From CAYWNK01 sp047639615 (lineage in GTDB: Bacteria > Planctomycetota > UBA1135 > GCA-002686595), in NCBI GenBank assembly GCA_047639615.1, contig JBLIOL010000160.1, positions 1 through 12,037 of the forward strand: a DNA stretch of 12,037 bases, in the 5' to 3' direction. Within the stretch, counting starts at the first letter, position 1; each line of letters begins with the position of its first letter. This document shows positions 1-7,197 of this stretch, piece by piece. A program made the position numbers and the translations under genes. The notes below the pieces were generated by a model, which had not been told where the DNA came from, made no database searches, and was given only the letters and a program-made list of their open reading frames with translations.

Positions 1-9
1 TTTGAAGAC

Positions 10-1326
10 CTACTGCATAGTGACTTCAACGGCATCCGTGAAGTTCGAGGTGGGGACGCCACCAGCGATGTCACGGTGCCAGCACTGGAAGTTCCAGACG
101 TCGCCAGCCAACACGCTTACGCCGTTCGTCGGGGGCTCGGGGAAGTCGCCGAGGGGCATCACCAGGCTGAATTCGCCGGCCACGATGGCGCCGACTTCAC
201 CGGCGCGGTTGAAGCGCGCGATGTCGCCGAGGACGCAGAGGTTGCCGGTGCTGCCGCCGGGGTTGGCCACGAAGCCCTGGGTGCGGCTAGCGATCATGTA
301 GGCGAACTGAGCGGTCGGAACCTGGGAGGCGGTGATGATCAGGTTGTTGTCAGCAACGATGTTGCTGCCGGAAGCACCGATGATGCCGGACATGCCGCTG
401 CTGTTCACAACGCCGGGACCACAGTAGTTGGTGCCGAAGCCGCCGCCGCCCATGCCGTCAGCTCCGCTGACGGTCATGTCGTAGTCGTTGCAGTCGCCTG
501 CGCCCGGGGGGTAGATGTTGACCTTGATGGTGTAGGTCTGGGTCGAGCCGGTGTTGTTGGTCCAGACGATTTGCTCGTTGTCGGAGGCGCTGAAGCCGCA
601 GACGAGGCTGCTGGTGCAGCCGACGTTGCCGGCGGCGAAGCTTTGGCAGAAGCCAGACTCGTACAGGAAGATGTCCATGTCACCCAGGGAGTGGATGAAG
701 AGGATGTCGACCTGCAGTGTGTCGCCGTCGAGGACGTCGACGCTGTAGTAGTCCCAGTCCGTCTTGGAAACGAAGAGATCGTTGAAGGTGCCGGAGCCGA
801 TGGAGGCTTCCTGGCCGCAATCGTCGTTCTCTTCGAGGTTGTCGTCCATGCTGGCGGCGCAGGGATCGACGAAGGTGGAGATGTTCAGGGTGCCGCTGCC
901 GAAGCTGGAGCCGAAGCCGCCGATCTGGACGAGGATCTGATCACCCAAGGCAAGGCCAGAGATGGAGACCTCGCTCTGCAGTCCGCCCGTGTCGTCGTTG
1001 TAGTCGGCGCAGGTCGCGTTGCAATCGAAGCCGTTGTGGATCGAGAGCTTCGTGTCGTAGCTGGAACCAAAGGTGTCGAAGACGTAGTCACCAGCGGCCG
1101 GGGCCGTGAAGACCCAGAACAGGTCCTGGTTGATCGTGGTGGAGCCGCCGCCGCAGGTGCCGCCGCCGTTGAAGCCACTTGTGGTGGCCGGGGAAGTGTC
1201 GAAGCCGTAGGAGCCGTTGGCGCCGATTGCGGTGGGGATGGAGCAGTCATCGCCACCCTGGGCGAGAGCTGTGCCGGCGAATGCCAAGGCAAGGGCCGGA
1301 GTGAGGAGCTTTGAGAGATTGGACAT
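10..1326 (-). CDS. Secreted protein with two PPC-like beta domains and a planctomycete-type C-terminal domain
   Basis: The protein has 438 residues from the ATG at 1326. It opens with a clear Sec signal peptide: Lys6, a hydrophobic run 7-21, and a probable cut after Ala22 in TALA/QGG. A GTG 42 bases further upstream (1368) would add 14 residues ahead of this signal, so the ATG is preferred; neither start has a Shine-Dalgarno sequence. Residues about 65-152 and 183-286 look like bacterial pre-peptidase C-terminal (PPC) beta domains, with motifs such as DLFWVFTAPAAGDYVF and DWDYYSVDV. Residues about 300-438 (from NYCGPG to the end, with NFQCWHRD and SNFTDAVEV) resemble a C-terminal domain I recall from many exported planctomycete proteins. 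About ten cysteines in the mature part suggest disulfides outside the cytoplasm. No catalytic motif is visible, so a surface or extracellular structural or binding role is likely. The gene stands alone behind a terminator and is complete. Confidence 0.85.
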   Translation of the reverse strand: MSNLSKLLTPALALAFAGTALAQGGDDCSIPTAIGANGSYGFDTSPATTSGFNGGGTCGGGSTTINQDLFWVFTAPAAGDYVFDTFGSSYDTKLSIHNGFDCNATCADYNDDTGGLQSEVSISGLALGDQILVQIGGFGSSFGSGTLNISTFVDPCAASMDDNLEENDDCGQEASIGSGTFNDLFVSKTDWDYYSVDVLDGDTLQVDILFIHSLGDMDIFLYESGFCQSFAAGNVGCTSSLVCGFSASDNEQIVWTNNTGSTQTYTIKVNIYPPGAGDCNDYDMTVSGADGMGGGGFGTNYCGPGVVNSSGMSGIIGASGSNIVADNNLIITASQVPTAQFAYMIASRTQGFVANPGGSTGNLCVLGDIARFNRAGEVGAIVAGEFSLVMPLGDFPEPPTNGVSVLAGDVWNFQCWHRDIAGGVPTSNFTDAVEVTMQ

Positions 1327-1628
1327 GGTCGTGGAGAGGAGTTTGGTGACGTGATTTGGTCGAAACACTCGAGTTGTCTCGAATGCAGATCGCCGCGCTC
1401 CCTAGGAGAGTCGCAGCGAGGAGAGGAGCATTCTTGCCCGAGGTGCAGATTGCTAGGTGTCGCCCAGCAAAAGGTGCGATTTTAAGACAATCAAGCGGTT
1501 GGTGCGGCTTGGCATTCGTGCGTAGAACACTCCGCTGCACATACAAATTGGACTCAAAAACACCGGGGCCTTTGCTTCCAAGGAACAGTACCGCCCCAGA
1601 GAGGTGCCGGCTGAATTCCTTGGGAGGG
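1327..1628. other. Intergenic region between the operon end and the secreted-protein gene
   Basis: About 300 bases without a convincing gene, visibly richer in A and T than the coding DNA on either side. The right part holds the terminator-like hairpin listed separately. The left part must carry the promoter and 5' leader of the secreted-protein gene on the minus strand, but I see no confident -35/-10 pair; an AT-rich stretch around 1475-1495 (TTGATTGTCTTAAAAT on the minus strand) is the most promoter-like. No tRNA-like, riboswitch-like or repeat structure was recognised. Confidence 0.5.
1556..1599 (-). terminator. Probable intrinsic terminator of the minus-strand operon
   Basis: On the minus strand, CTGGGGC (1599-1593) pairs with GCCCCGG (1569-1563), giving seven pairs including one G-T, and is followed directly by TGTTTTT (1562-1556). 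The loop is long, 23 bases. The stem begins 29 bases after the stop codon of the transglutaminase gene, the expected place for the end of the operon. The long loop lowers confidence. Confidence 0.55.
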
Positions 1629-3821
1629 TTAGGGCTGCCGGGGGGCGCTATTTCCCTCTTCTGTCAGCGGCAGATTCTCAAGTTGCTGCAGGCTGGCTTC
1701 CAAACGCTCCGCAGCTATTCCTGTGCGGCCCCAGCGAGCCGCGTAGTGCAGTCGAGCCACCGTGACGGCGCCGGCGAGAGCCGCTCTGGAGCGTTTGGCT
1801 TCTAGAGCGAGGGACAGCAGGGATTGCCCCGGACTGCGTTGGATTCCTGCGGCGGCGAGGGCCTGCACCAGACGGGTAGCCGTCTTGGATTCTGGGCCGC
1901 CATTCGAGGCTGCGGAGTCGGCTTCAGCTGTTCTGCGCCGCGAGGAGCCTGGCGTGCCGAGCACCCTGCGCAGCAGCATGACAGCCAGCAGCAAGGCCAG
2001 GATGAGCGCGGGCTCGCGACCGAACCAGGCCCACAGTGCGCTGCCGGCGGCAACCAATACATTGGAGAGGGAGCCCGTGCCGGACTCGTTTCCGATCCAG
2101 GCCCCGATCGCATCCTTCAAGCCTTGGGCGGCCAACTCACCCGGGGCATAACCATCCTCGAGCTCCGGCCGACCTTCCTGGGCCGGGGTGGGGTCGAAGG
2201 GCACCCAGCCGATGTCCTCGAAGTAGACCTCGATCCAGGCGTGGGCGTGCTTGTCGCGTACGACGAACTCAAGCGCCTCCGGATCCCATTCATGTGCCAG
2301 GAAGCCGGTCGCAATGCGCGCCGAGAGACCTTGGGTGCGTAGAGCTACTACGGCCAGCGTGGCGAAGTGCGTGCAGAAGCCGCGCCTCTGCTCAAGGAAG
2401 GGGCCCAGTGCAGCGATGCCTTCGAAGCCTGTCTCGAGGCGTTCGTAGGTGAAGGCCGTACGCAGGCAGCGCACGATGCCGAGCACCTGCTCCCAGTCGC
2501 TTTGACCCGGGCGGCAGGCTTCTTGGAGGAAGGCGCCTAGGCCGGGCAGGGTCAGGATCGCCTGCGGGAGTTGAATGGTGGAGGCCTCCGGGTGGCGCGC
2601 AGCTGCGAGGCTTAGCCTGCTCGGAGACCAATCCCTGCTCGCAACCTCGAAGGCGTAGCGCATGCGCCGATCCGGAGGATCTGGAAGCAGTAGGCCGCGG
2701 TCCGCTTCATAGGCGATGCGCGCTAGCTGCACGGCTGTCAGCGGCTCGGCGGCGAAGAGCGGCGTCCAGGCGCTCTCCTCCAAGCTCAAGACGCGGCCGT
2801 CAACGTGGTAGACGTCGCCCACTTGAGATGACTCGCGCGGGCGTACGTGGGTCCAGCCGTCAGCGCTGCCATCCTCCGCATCGGTGCGGATGCGCGTGCG
2901 CCGGCGGCTTGAGACGGCGACGCCTTCGCGCTCGATGCGGTCTAGCACAACGCCGCGCAGGTAGACCACCCTGGGCACCCGTTGACCGGTTTCGGGCCGC
3001 AGGCGTAGGACCTCCGCTGTACTGAAGGGGAAGACGCCGCCCCCGAAGCCGATGTGCGAGTCGAAGTTGTTCTGGGGCCCGGAATTTTGCTGACCACTGG
3101 CGTCGCCACGCTCTCGATCCCGTTGCGTCTCTGACCTTTCAGCCCCTCGGGTGAGTGCGCGACTAGGGGCTTCTCGGCGGTCGGTTCCGAGCATGACTCC
3201 GAGCTCGGTCCCACCCAGGAAGAACACCAAGCTCGTGGTCGCGAGCAGGATACCGATGGGCAGGCCTGCTGCGAGTCGTCTACGGCTTTCTCCCGGCAGG
3301 CGCTCCGTGCGGGCCGCGGGACGCACCGCATCGCGACTGGCGCGGCGGTGTAAGAAGAGGCCAGCGGAAGTGGAGCAGAGGGTGGCTAAGGGGGCGAGGA
3401 AGAGAATCGGCAGGGAGGGGCGCAGCTGCAGCAGGAAGGCCGCCATGAGCATGGGGATGAGCGTTGCGAGCAGCGCTAGGCGATGCCGGGCACGACCGCG
3501 GAAGGCTAGCTCGAAGGAGGCGCTGCCTAGGGCGAAGAGCACCAGGCTGGGGGTGACATTTGGTAGCAGCGCGAGAGGTAGAGCAGCGACGCAGAGCAGG
3601 GCGCTCGCTACCAGCCGCGGGTTGCGTTCCGACCTGGCCCAGAGACCTACGAGCAGAGCCATGAGTACGTGCCAGCCGAGGACGATCACGGGGGTCAGGC
3701 CCAGGGGCAAGCTCAGGTAGGGGTCCGACTCTAGGGCCACCATGGCTAGCAAGGCCACGACAACACGTGCCGCTTGCAGGGCGCGCTCCAAGGGGCGGTC
3801 CGCGTCGCATGCGACCCTCAT
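1629..3821 (-). CDS. TgpA-like membrane transglutaminase-domain protein (DUF3488 / transglutaminase / DUF4129-like)
   Basis: 730 residues with the layout of the TgpA family. Hydrophobic segments fill about 15-155, another lies at about 185-210, then comes a large extracytoplasmic part, a further membrane segment at about 602-619 and a cytoplasmic tail. The transglutaminase core is well preserved: Cys483 in RRGFCTHFA, His527 in HAHAWIEVYF and Asp543 in WVPFDPTP form the expected Cys-His-Asp triad. The residue two before the catalytic His, often Asp in this family, is His525. The tail from about 650 (LVQALAAAGIQRSPGQ, then a YAARWG segment) fits DUF4129. The family is thought to act on proteins or peptides at the outer face of the inner membrane; its natural substrate is generally unknown. 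ATG overlaps the DUF58 stop (ATGA, 3818-3821), so it is the last gene of the trio. A run of polar residues at about 213-255 looks like a disordered linker. Confidence 0.9.
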   Translation of the reverse strand: MRVACDADRPLERALQAARVVVALLAMVALESDPYLSLPLGLTPVIVLGWHVLMALLVGLWARSERNPRLVASALLCVAALPLALLPNVTPSLVLFALGSASFELAFRGRARHRLALLATLIPMLMAAFLLQLRPSLPILFLAPLATLCSTSAGLFLHRRASRDAVRPAARTERLPGESRRRLAAGLPIGILLATTSLVFFLGGTELGVMLGTDRREAPSRALTRGAERSETQRDRERGDASGQQNSGPQNNFDSHIGFGGGVFPFSTAEVLRLRPETGQRVPRVVYLRGVVLDRIEREGVAVSSRRRTRIRTDAEDGSADGWTHVRPRESSQVGDVYHVDGRVLSLEESAWTPLFAAEPLTAVQLARIAYEADRGLLLPDPPDRRMRYAFEVASRDWSPSRLSLAAARHPEASTIQLPQAILTLPGLGAFLQEACRPGQSDWEQVLGIVRCLRTAFTYERLETGFEGIAALGPFLEQRRGFCTHFATLAVVALRTQGLSARIATGFLAHEWDPEALEFVVRDKHAHAWIEVYFEDIGWVPFDPTPAQEGRPELEDGYAPGELAAQGLKDAIGAWIGNESGTGSLSNVLVAAGSALWAWFGREPALILALLLAVMLLRRVLGTPGSSRRRTAEADSAASNGGPESKTATRLVQALAAAGIQRSPGQSLLSLALEAKRSRAALAGAVTVARLHYAARWGRTGIAAERLEASLQQLENLPLTEEGNSAPRQP

Positions 3822-4954
3822 GCGCTGCCCCGCGCCACTTGTCGGCGTGCGCCACGGGGCACTTGAAGTCGCAGCTCGAGCAAGCTGCTCTCAGGCGAAT
3901 CGAAGAGCTCGACCCCCAGCGGCGGCGTTCCGGCCGGCGCGGCACAGAGCGCCCAAGCAACCTCGCCGCGGGCGGGTGAGGGCACCTTGGCGAGCACAGT
4001 GTCGATGGAGCCCGCACTCGGTTGGAGCTCGGCCAGGCGTCGCATCAGGCTGATCAGGTCGCTCGGCGTGCGCGCGTCCAAGGGCGCGGCGGTGTCGATG
4101 ATCAGCTGTACGAGGGAGCCGCCCGCGGCGTGGTGAGCCAGCAGGCTGGCGGCCAACACGAGCGCGGTCTCGAAGGCACCCGAGGAGAGCGGCGGGGTGG
4201 GACCCAGGGCGGTGATGAGGTGCAGTCGGAAACTCGGCTGGGCTTCTTCCCTGCGCTCGGTGGCAATTCGCCGACCGCGGTGAGCCGAGAGCTTCCAGTG
4301 CACATGTCGTAGGCCCTCGCCCTCGCGCCATTCGCGTAGGGCGTAGACTTCGCCTTCGTGGGAGAGGCGTCCGAGCACCTGCAGCTGGCCGGGATCGCGT
4401 TGGCGTTGCTGCAGGGCATTGGGGCACAGCCGAACCACCCGCGGGAGCACGGTCAGGTCCACCGGTACGCGCCAGCGCTGGCGCTCCTCAAGCCAGCCGA
4501 AGGGCCAGGATGAGCGCAATTCGAGGTCGATGGAGTGGCGCCTGCCGCGGGCTGTGAAGCGCGGCCGGAGTTCGAGCGTGACGAGCTCTTCGCCAGGCAA
4601 TTCCACGCACTGGCCGGCAGCTAGGGCGCCCACTTCGCGGCGACCTTCGTCGAGCACCACGCGCACATCGCGGGAGCTACGGCTGGCTTGATTCTCTAGG
4701 GCGAGTGACCAGCGTGTGGGTTGGCCGGCGACTGCGATCAACGGCTTCGGTAGGGCCGGGAGCAGGGGCGCGAGATTGCGCCGCGCGAGCAGCGGCCCCA
4801 GTACGAGCAAGCCGAAGGTGCCGGCGGTCACCAGGCCCAAGGTCGCGAGCCCGAACATGGCCGCCACCATGCACATGAGCGAGAGGCCCATCAGCAGGCC
4901 AGCCATGGAGTGCACGCGAGCTTCGCGCTGGACGAGCCGCGCGGGCTCGCTCAA
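3818..4954 (-). CDS. DUF58 family membrane-anchored protein
   Basis: 378 residues. Two membrane segments near the N terminus (about 17-35 and 38-55) are followed by a beta-rich region and the DUF58 signature at about 203-235: YALREWREGEGLRHVHWK followed by an SAHRGRRIA segment, which matches the family pattern of R-E-Y/W..GD..R.I.W..(S/T)A. DUF58 proteins are usually encoded beside MoxR ATPases and are thought to be their membrane partner, with a von Willebrand A-like fold in the C-terminal half; a metal-binding MIDAS motif is not obvious here. The start is TTG at 4954, sharing TTGA with the stop of the moxR gene. A GAGG eight or so bases upstream may assist, and an internal ATG at residue 17 is the alternative start. 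The 3' end overlaps the transglutaminase gene by four bases. Confidence 0.88.
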   Translation of the reverse strand: MSEPARLVQREARVHSMAGLLMGLSLMCMVAAMFGLATLGLVTAGTFGLLVLGPLLARRNLAPLLPALPKPLIAVAGQPTRWSLALENQASRSSRDVRVVLDEGRREVGALAAGQCVELPGEELVTLELRPRFTARGRRHSIDLELRSSWPFGWLEERQRWRVPVDLTVLPRVVRLCPNALQQRQRDPGQLQVLGRLSHEGEVYALREWREGEGLRHVHWKLSAHRGRRIATERREEAQPSFRLHLITALGPTPPLSSGAFETALVLAASLLAHHAAGGSLVQLIIDTAAPLDARTPSDLISLMRRLAELQPSAGSIDTVLAKVPSPARGEVAWALCAAPAGTPPLGVELFDSPESSLLELRLQVPRGARRQVARGSA

Positions 4955-5913
4955 TCGGGGACCTCGATCTCGGACATGCGTTCGCGCAGCAGGTCCTCGA
5001 CGCTGCCCGGCAGACCCAGCACCATGCGTTCGGTGGGGACCAGGCGGTGGGCGAGAACCGCAGGGGCCAGGCGCTGCACATCGTCGGGAATGGCGAAGTC
5101 GCGACCTTCCAGGAGGGCCAGCGCTTGGCAGGCACGGCGCAGGCCGAGGGCCGCGCGCGGGCTGGCGCCGAGGGCGAAGGCCGAGTCCTCACGCGTGATG
5201 CGAACCACGTCCAAGAGATAATCGAGCAGTGCCGGCTCCATGCGCACCTGGCGTACATCCTGGATGGCGCGGCGCAATTCGTCTGCGCTGACCACGGGCC
5301 CTAGGGAGTCCAGGGGGTCGGCCTGTTCACGCGCTTCCATCAAGGCCCGTTCGGCGCTGCGGTCCGGGTAGCCCAGGCGCAGGCGTATGAGGAAGCGGTC
5401 GAGCTGGGACTCGGGCAGGGGGTAGGTGCCTGCGAATTCCAGGGGGTTCTGGGTGGCGATGACCAGGAAGGGTTGCGGCAACGGGCGGCGCTGGCCTTCG
5501 ATGGTCACGGCGCCCTCGTGCATGGCCTCGAGCAGGGCCGATTGCACGCGCGGCGGCGTACGGTTGAGCTCATCGGCCAACACCACATTGGCGAAGAGCG
5601 GGCCGGGGCGGAACTGCAACTCACCACTGTCGCCAGAGGGCAGGGAGAGCCCGAGCACGTCGCTAGGCAAGAGGTCCGACGTGAATTGGATGCGGCTGAA
5701 CTGCGCGTCCACCGAGCGCGCGAGGGCCTGGGCCAGGGTGGTCTTGCCCGTGCCCGGCACATCCTCCAGCAAGATATGGCCTTCGGCGAGCAGGCCGACT
5801 ACGGCCAGGGTGAGCGCCTCGCGCTTGCCGAGGATCACGCGCTCGATGTTGTCGATCAGGCGCGTGAGGGACGCCACGGGAGGTGCGGCTTGGGAGGGGG
5901 GCGGGGTCGTCAT
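4951..5913 (-). CDS. MoxR family AAA+ ATPase
   Basis: 320 residues, the normal size for MoxR. Motifs visible in order: Walker A DVPGTGKTT (51-59, Lys57), Walker B VLADELNR (111-118, Asp114-Glu115), sensor 1 VIATQNP with Asn156, and an arginine-finger candidate Arg173 in ESQLDRFLIRL. The C-terminal third carries the helical lid domain (SPRAALGLRRACQALAL). MoxR ATPases act in the cytoplasm as chaperone-like machines that mature or insert cofactors into protein complexes; the target is unknown for most. It is the first gene of the MoxR-DUF58-transglutaminase trio and its stop overlaps the TTG of the DUF58 gene. The ATG at 5913 has no Shine-Dalgarno sequence; 13 bases upstream lies the 8-bp hairpin listed separately, so initiation may depend on local RNA structure or on a leaderless start. 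Confidence 0.95.
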   Translation of the reverse strand: MTTPPPSQAAPPVASLTRLIDNIERVILGKREALTLAVVGLLAEGHILLEDVPGTGKTTLAQALARSVDAQFSRIQFTSDLLPSDVLGLSLPSGDSGELQFRPGPLFANVVLADELNRTPPRVQSALLEAMHEGAVTIEGQRRPLPQPFLVIATQNPLEFAGTYPLPESQLDRFLIRLRLGYPDRSAERALMEAREQADPLDSLGPVVSADELRRAIQDVRQVRMEPALLDYLLDVVRITREDSAFALGASPRAALGLRRACQALALLEGRDFAIPDDVQRLAPAVLAHRLVPTERMVLGLPGSVEDLLRERMSEIEVPD

Positions 5914-5926
5914 GCGGCAGGTTCTA

Positions 5927-5959
5927 GGCGGGAGTAGCTAGAGAGTAACCGCTCCCGCC
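5927..5959 (-). promoter_or_regulatory. Hairpin in the gap between the cytochrome gene and moxR
   Basis: A perfect 8-bp inverted repeat: GGCGGGAG (5927-5934 on the plus strand) and CTCCCGCC (5952-5959), separated by 17 bases. It fills half of the only real gap in the minus-strand gene run (60 bases between the cytochrome stop and the moxR ATG). No T-tract follows on the minus strand, so it does not look like a standard intrinsic terminator. It could be an RNA-processing or stability element, an attenuator, or an operator with a dyad centre. Confidence 0.4.
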
Positions 5960-5974
5960 CGGATGAGCCTGGCG

Positions 5975-7024
5975 CTAAAACTCGAAGCTGCGGTCCAGGA
6001 ATGTCTGTGCCTTCTTGGCCCCGGGCGGGGTGTGAAGACCACGTACGACCAGGCGAGTGCCCTGCGCGGGTAGTGGGATCAATACCTCGCCTTCCACGGG
6101 CAGGAAGGCGCGGTAGTCGAAGGTGCGCGTGATCTCTTTAAGCGTCTTGCCAGCGGTGTCGAGTACTTCCAGCTCGAAGCTGAGCTCGCGTTTCTGTAGC
6201 CCGGGCACGCGGTGGCCCGTGAGGTTGGTGAGTAGCAGGGCGCTGCCGGAGTCGGTAGATTCGATCGCGAGTTCGAAGGCCGTGGCCAGAAACTCCGGAT
6301 CGCGCGCGGTGTTCAGTCGGTGGCTGCGACCGCGGCGGGTGGGGAAGGGCTCTTGGTCCGCTTCCCAGGGCTCGGCCCAGGGCCTGCGCACGCGGGGCAT
6401 GTGGCAGCTGACGCAGGTCTGACCCAGGTCGGCTTGGTTGGTCTCGACGTAGTCCTTGGCGATGCCGATCACCGGGCCGATGCTCGTGGCGTGGCAGGCG
6501 ATGCAGAGCGCGTCGCTGGCAGAGTCGTCGAAGACTTCCGCGGCTTCGCTCGGGTGGGCGGAGTTGGGGTGGCCGGCCGGGCCGAGCATGCTCTTGCCGT
6601 CGGCGCCTAGATGGCAGGCGATGCAGTCCACGCCCAGGTGACGCCGTTCTTCGCGCACCTTGGGACTTTGGGGGTAGCCGGCCGCGGCCAGTGGTTCTGG
6701 CGCGTGGCAGCCCCAGCAACCTTTTTTGCGGCGGATCTTCTTGAGCGCCTGCTTGTAGTGCTCGTCCTGCCAAGCGCTGGCGTGGGTGCTGTGACGCCAC
6801 TCTTCGCCGATCACCGCGTGGCAGCGCAGGCAGTCATTCCCGCTCACGTCCTCGAGGCTGACCTTGCGGCCATCCTCCACCAGACGCGCCTTCCACTCGG
6901 CGTGTGGGTCGTTACTTGCTTGACCCACCTGGGGCGCAGCGTAGGCGCCCGCTAGCAACCAAATGGCGATCGCAGCCGCGGCCCAGAACGGGCGCGGCTG
7001 CGACCATCGCTTGAACGAACTCAC
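5975..7024 (-). CDS. Exported five-heme cytochrome c (cytochrome c554-like)
   Basis: 349 residues. A basic N terminus and hydrophobic stretch at about 13-29 (WAAAAIAIWLLAGAYA) form a signal peptide or anchor, with a possible cut near residue 29-30. Five CXXCH heme sites follow: CLRCH 65-69, CWGCH 103-107, CIACH 134-138, CIACH 174-178 and CVSCH 204-208. Additional histidines such as His78 and His81 could be distal ligands. The spacing resembles the cytochrome c554/multiheme family. Residues about 245-349 hold no heme site and look like a beta domain, including NLTGHRVPG, a motif seen in the C-terminal part of several multiheme cytochromes. Expected role: electron transfer outside the cytoplasmic membrane; no catalytic site is evident. 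The start is GTG at 7024, which shares GTGA with the stop of the 58-residue gene, indicating translational coupling. No ribosome binding site of its own is visible. Confidence 0.9.
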   Translation of the reverse strand: MSSFKRWSQPRPFWAAAAIAIWLLAGAYAAPQVGQASNDPHAEWKARLVEDGRKVSLEDVSGNDCLRCHAVIGEEWRHSTHASAWQDEHYKQALKKIRRKKGCWGCHAPEPLAAAGYPQSPKVREERRHLGVDCIACHLGADGKSMLGPAGHPNSAHPSEAAEVFDDSASDALCIACHATSIGPVIGIAKDYVETNQADLGQTCVSCHMPRVRRPWAEPWEADQEPFPTRRGRSHRLNTARDPEFLATAFELAIESTDSGSALLLTNLTGHRVPGLQKRELSFELEVLDTAGKTLKEITRTFDYRAFLPVEGEVLIPLPAQGTRLVVRGLHTPPGAKKAQTFLDRSFEF

Positions 7025-7197
7025 TTGTCGAAAACGTTTGTTTCCGAGGGGCTGATGCGTTCCTCGACCGATTCCACGGAGAGGTCCATGCCTTCGAAGT
7101 CGAGGGTTTCGCTGGAGGACTCCTCCGCTGCGGTTTGCTCGGCGGCTTGGTCCTGGTCGGTTTCGGACTCGTTCTTGTCTTGGTTCTTAGCGGGCAT
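7021..7197 (-). CDS. Small acidic 58-residue protein, candidate radical SAM-modified peptide precursor
   Basis: A 58-residue reading frame from ATG at 7197 to TGA at 7021-7023. It has 17 acidic and only 4 basic residues, eight serines, and no Cys, Trp, Tyr or His. Residues 1-31 are low-complexity (Glu, Asp, Gln, Ser, Ala); residues 32-58 are more patterned, starting LDFEGMDLSVESVEERISP and ending SETNVFDK. Support for it being a gene: a good GAGGAG ten bases before the ATG, an 11-base overlap with the radical SAM gene upstream, and a GTGA overlap with the cytochrome gene downstream. Position directly after two cobalamin-type radical SAM genes suggests a RiPP precursor with residues about 1-47 as leader, but no cleavage motif (such as GG) is visible. 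VEERISP resembles LEERIAP-like segments I recall from short planctomycete peptides; this is memory, unchecked. Alternatives: a small acidic regulatory or scaffold protein. No signal peptide. Confidence 0.72.
   Translation of the reverse strand: MPAKNQDKNESETDQDQAAEQTAAEESSSETLDFEGMDLSVESVEERISPSETNVFDK

Noticed and set aside
76..1314. A 412-residue open frame on the plus strand opposite the secreted-protein gene
   Set aside because: Composition is almost only Ala, Val, Gly, Asp and Glu with no signal or motif. It is an antisense shadow produced by GC-rich codon bias of the true minus-strand gene, which has a signal peptide and recognisable domains.
1453..1490. A possible sigma-54 type (-24/-12) promoter on the minus strand around CGCACCTTTTGCT
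   Set aside because: The -24 GG is missing and the spacing to GC does not fit the consensus.
3280..4017. A 245-residue minus-strand open frame across the DUF58/transglutaminase junction
   Set aside because: It is Arg/Pro/Ala-rich, overlaps two well-supported genes in another frame and has no fold-like pattern.
5473..5937. A 154-residue plus-strand open frame opposite moxR
   Set aside because: It is a shadow of the MoxR coding sequence; the MoxR frame carries all AAA+ motifs.
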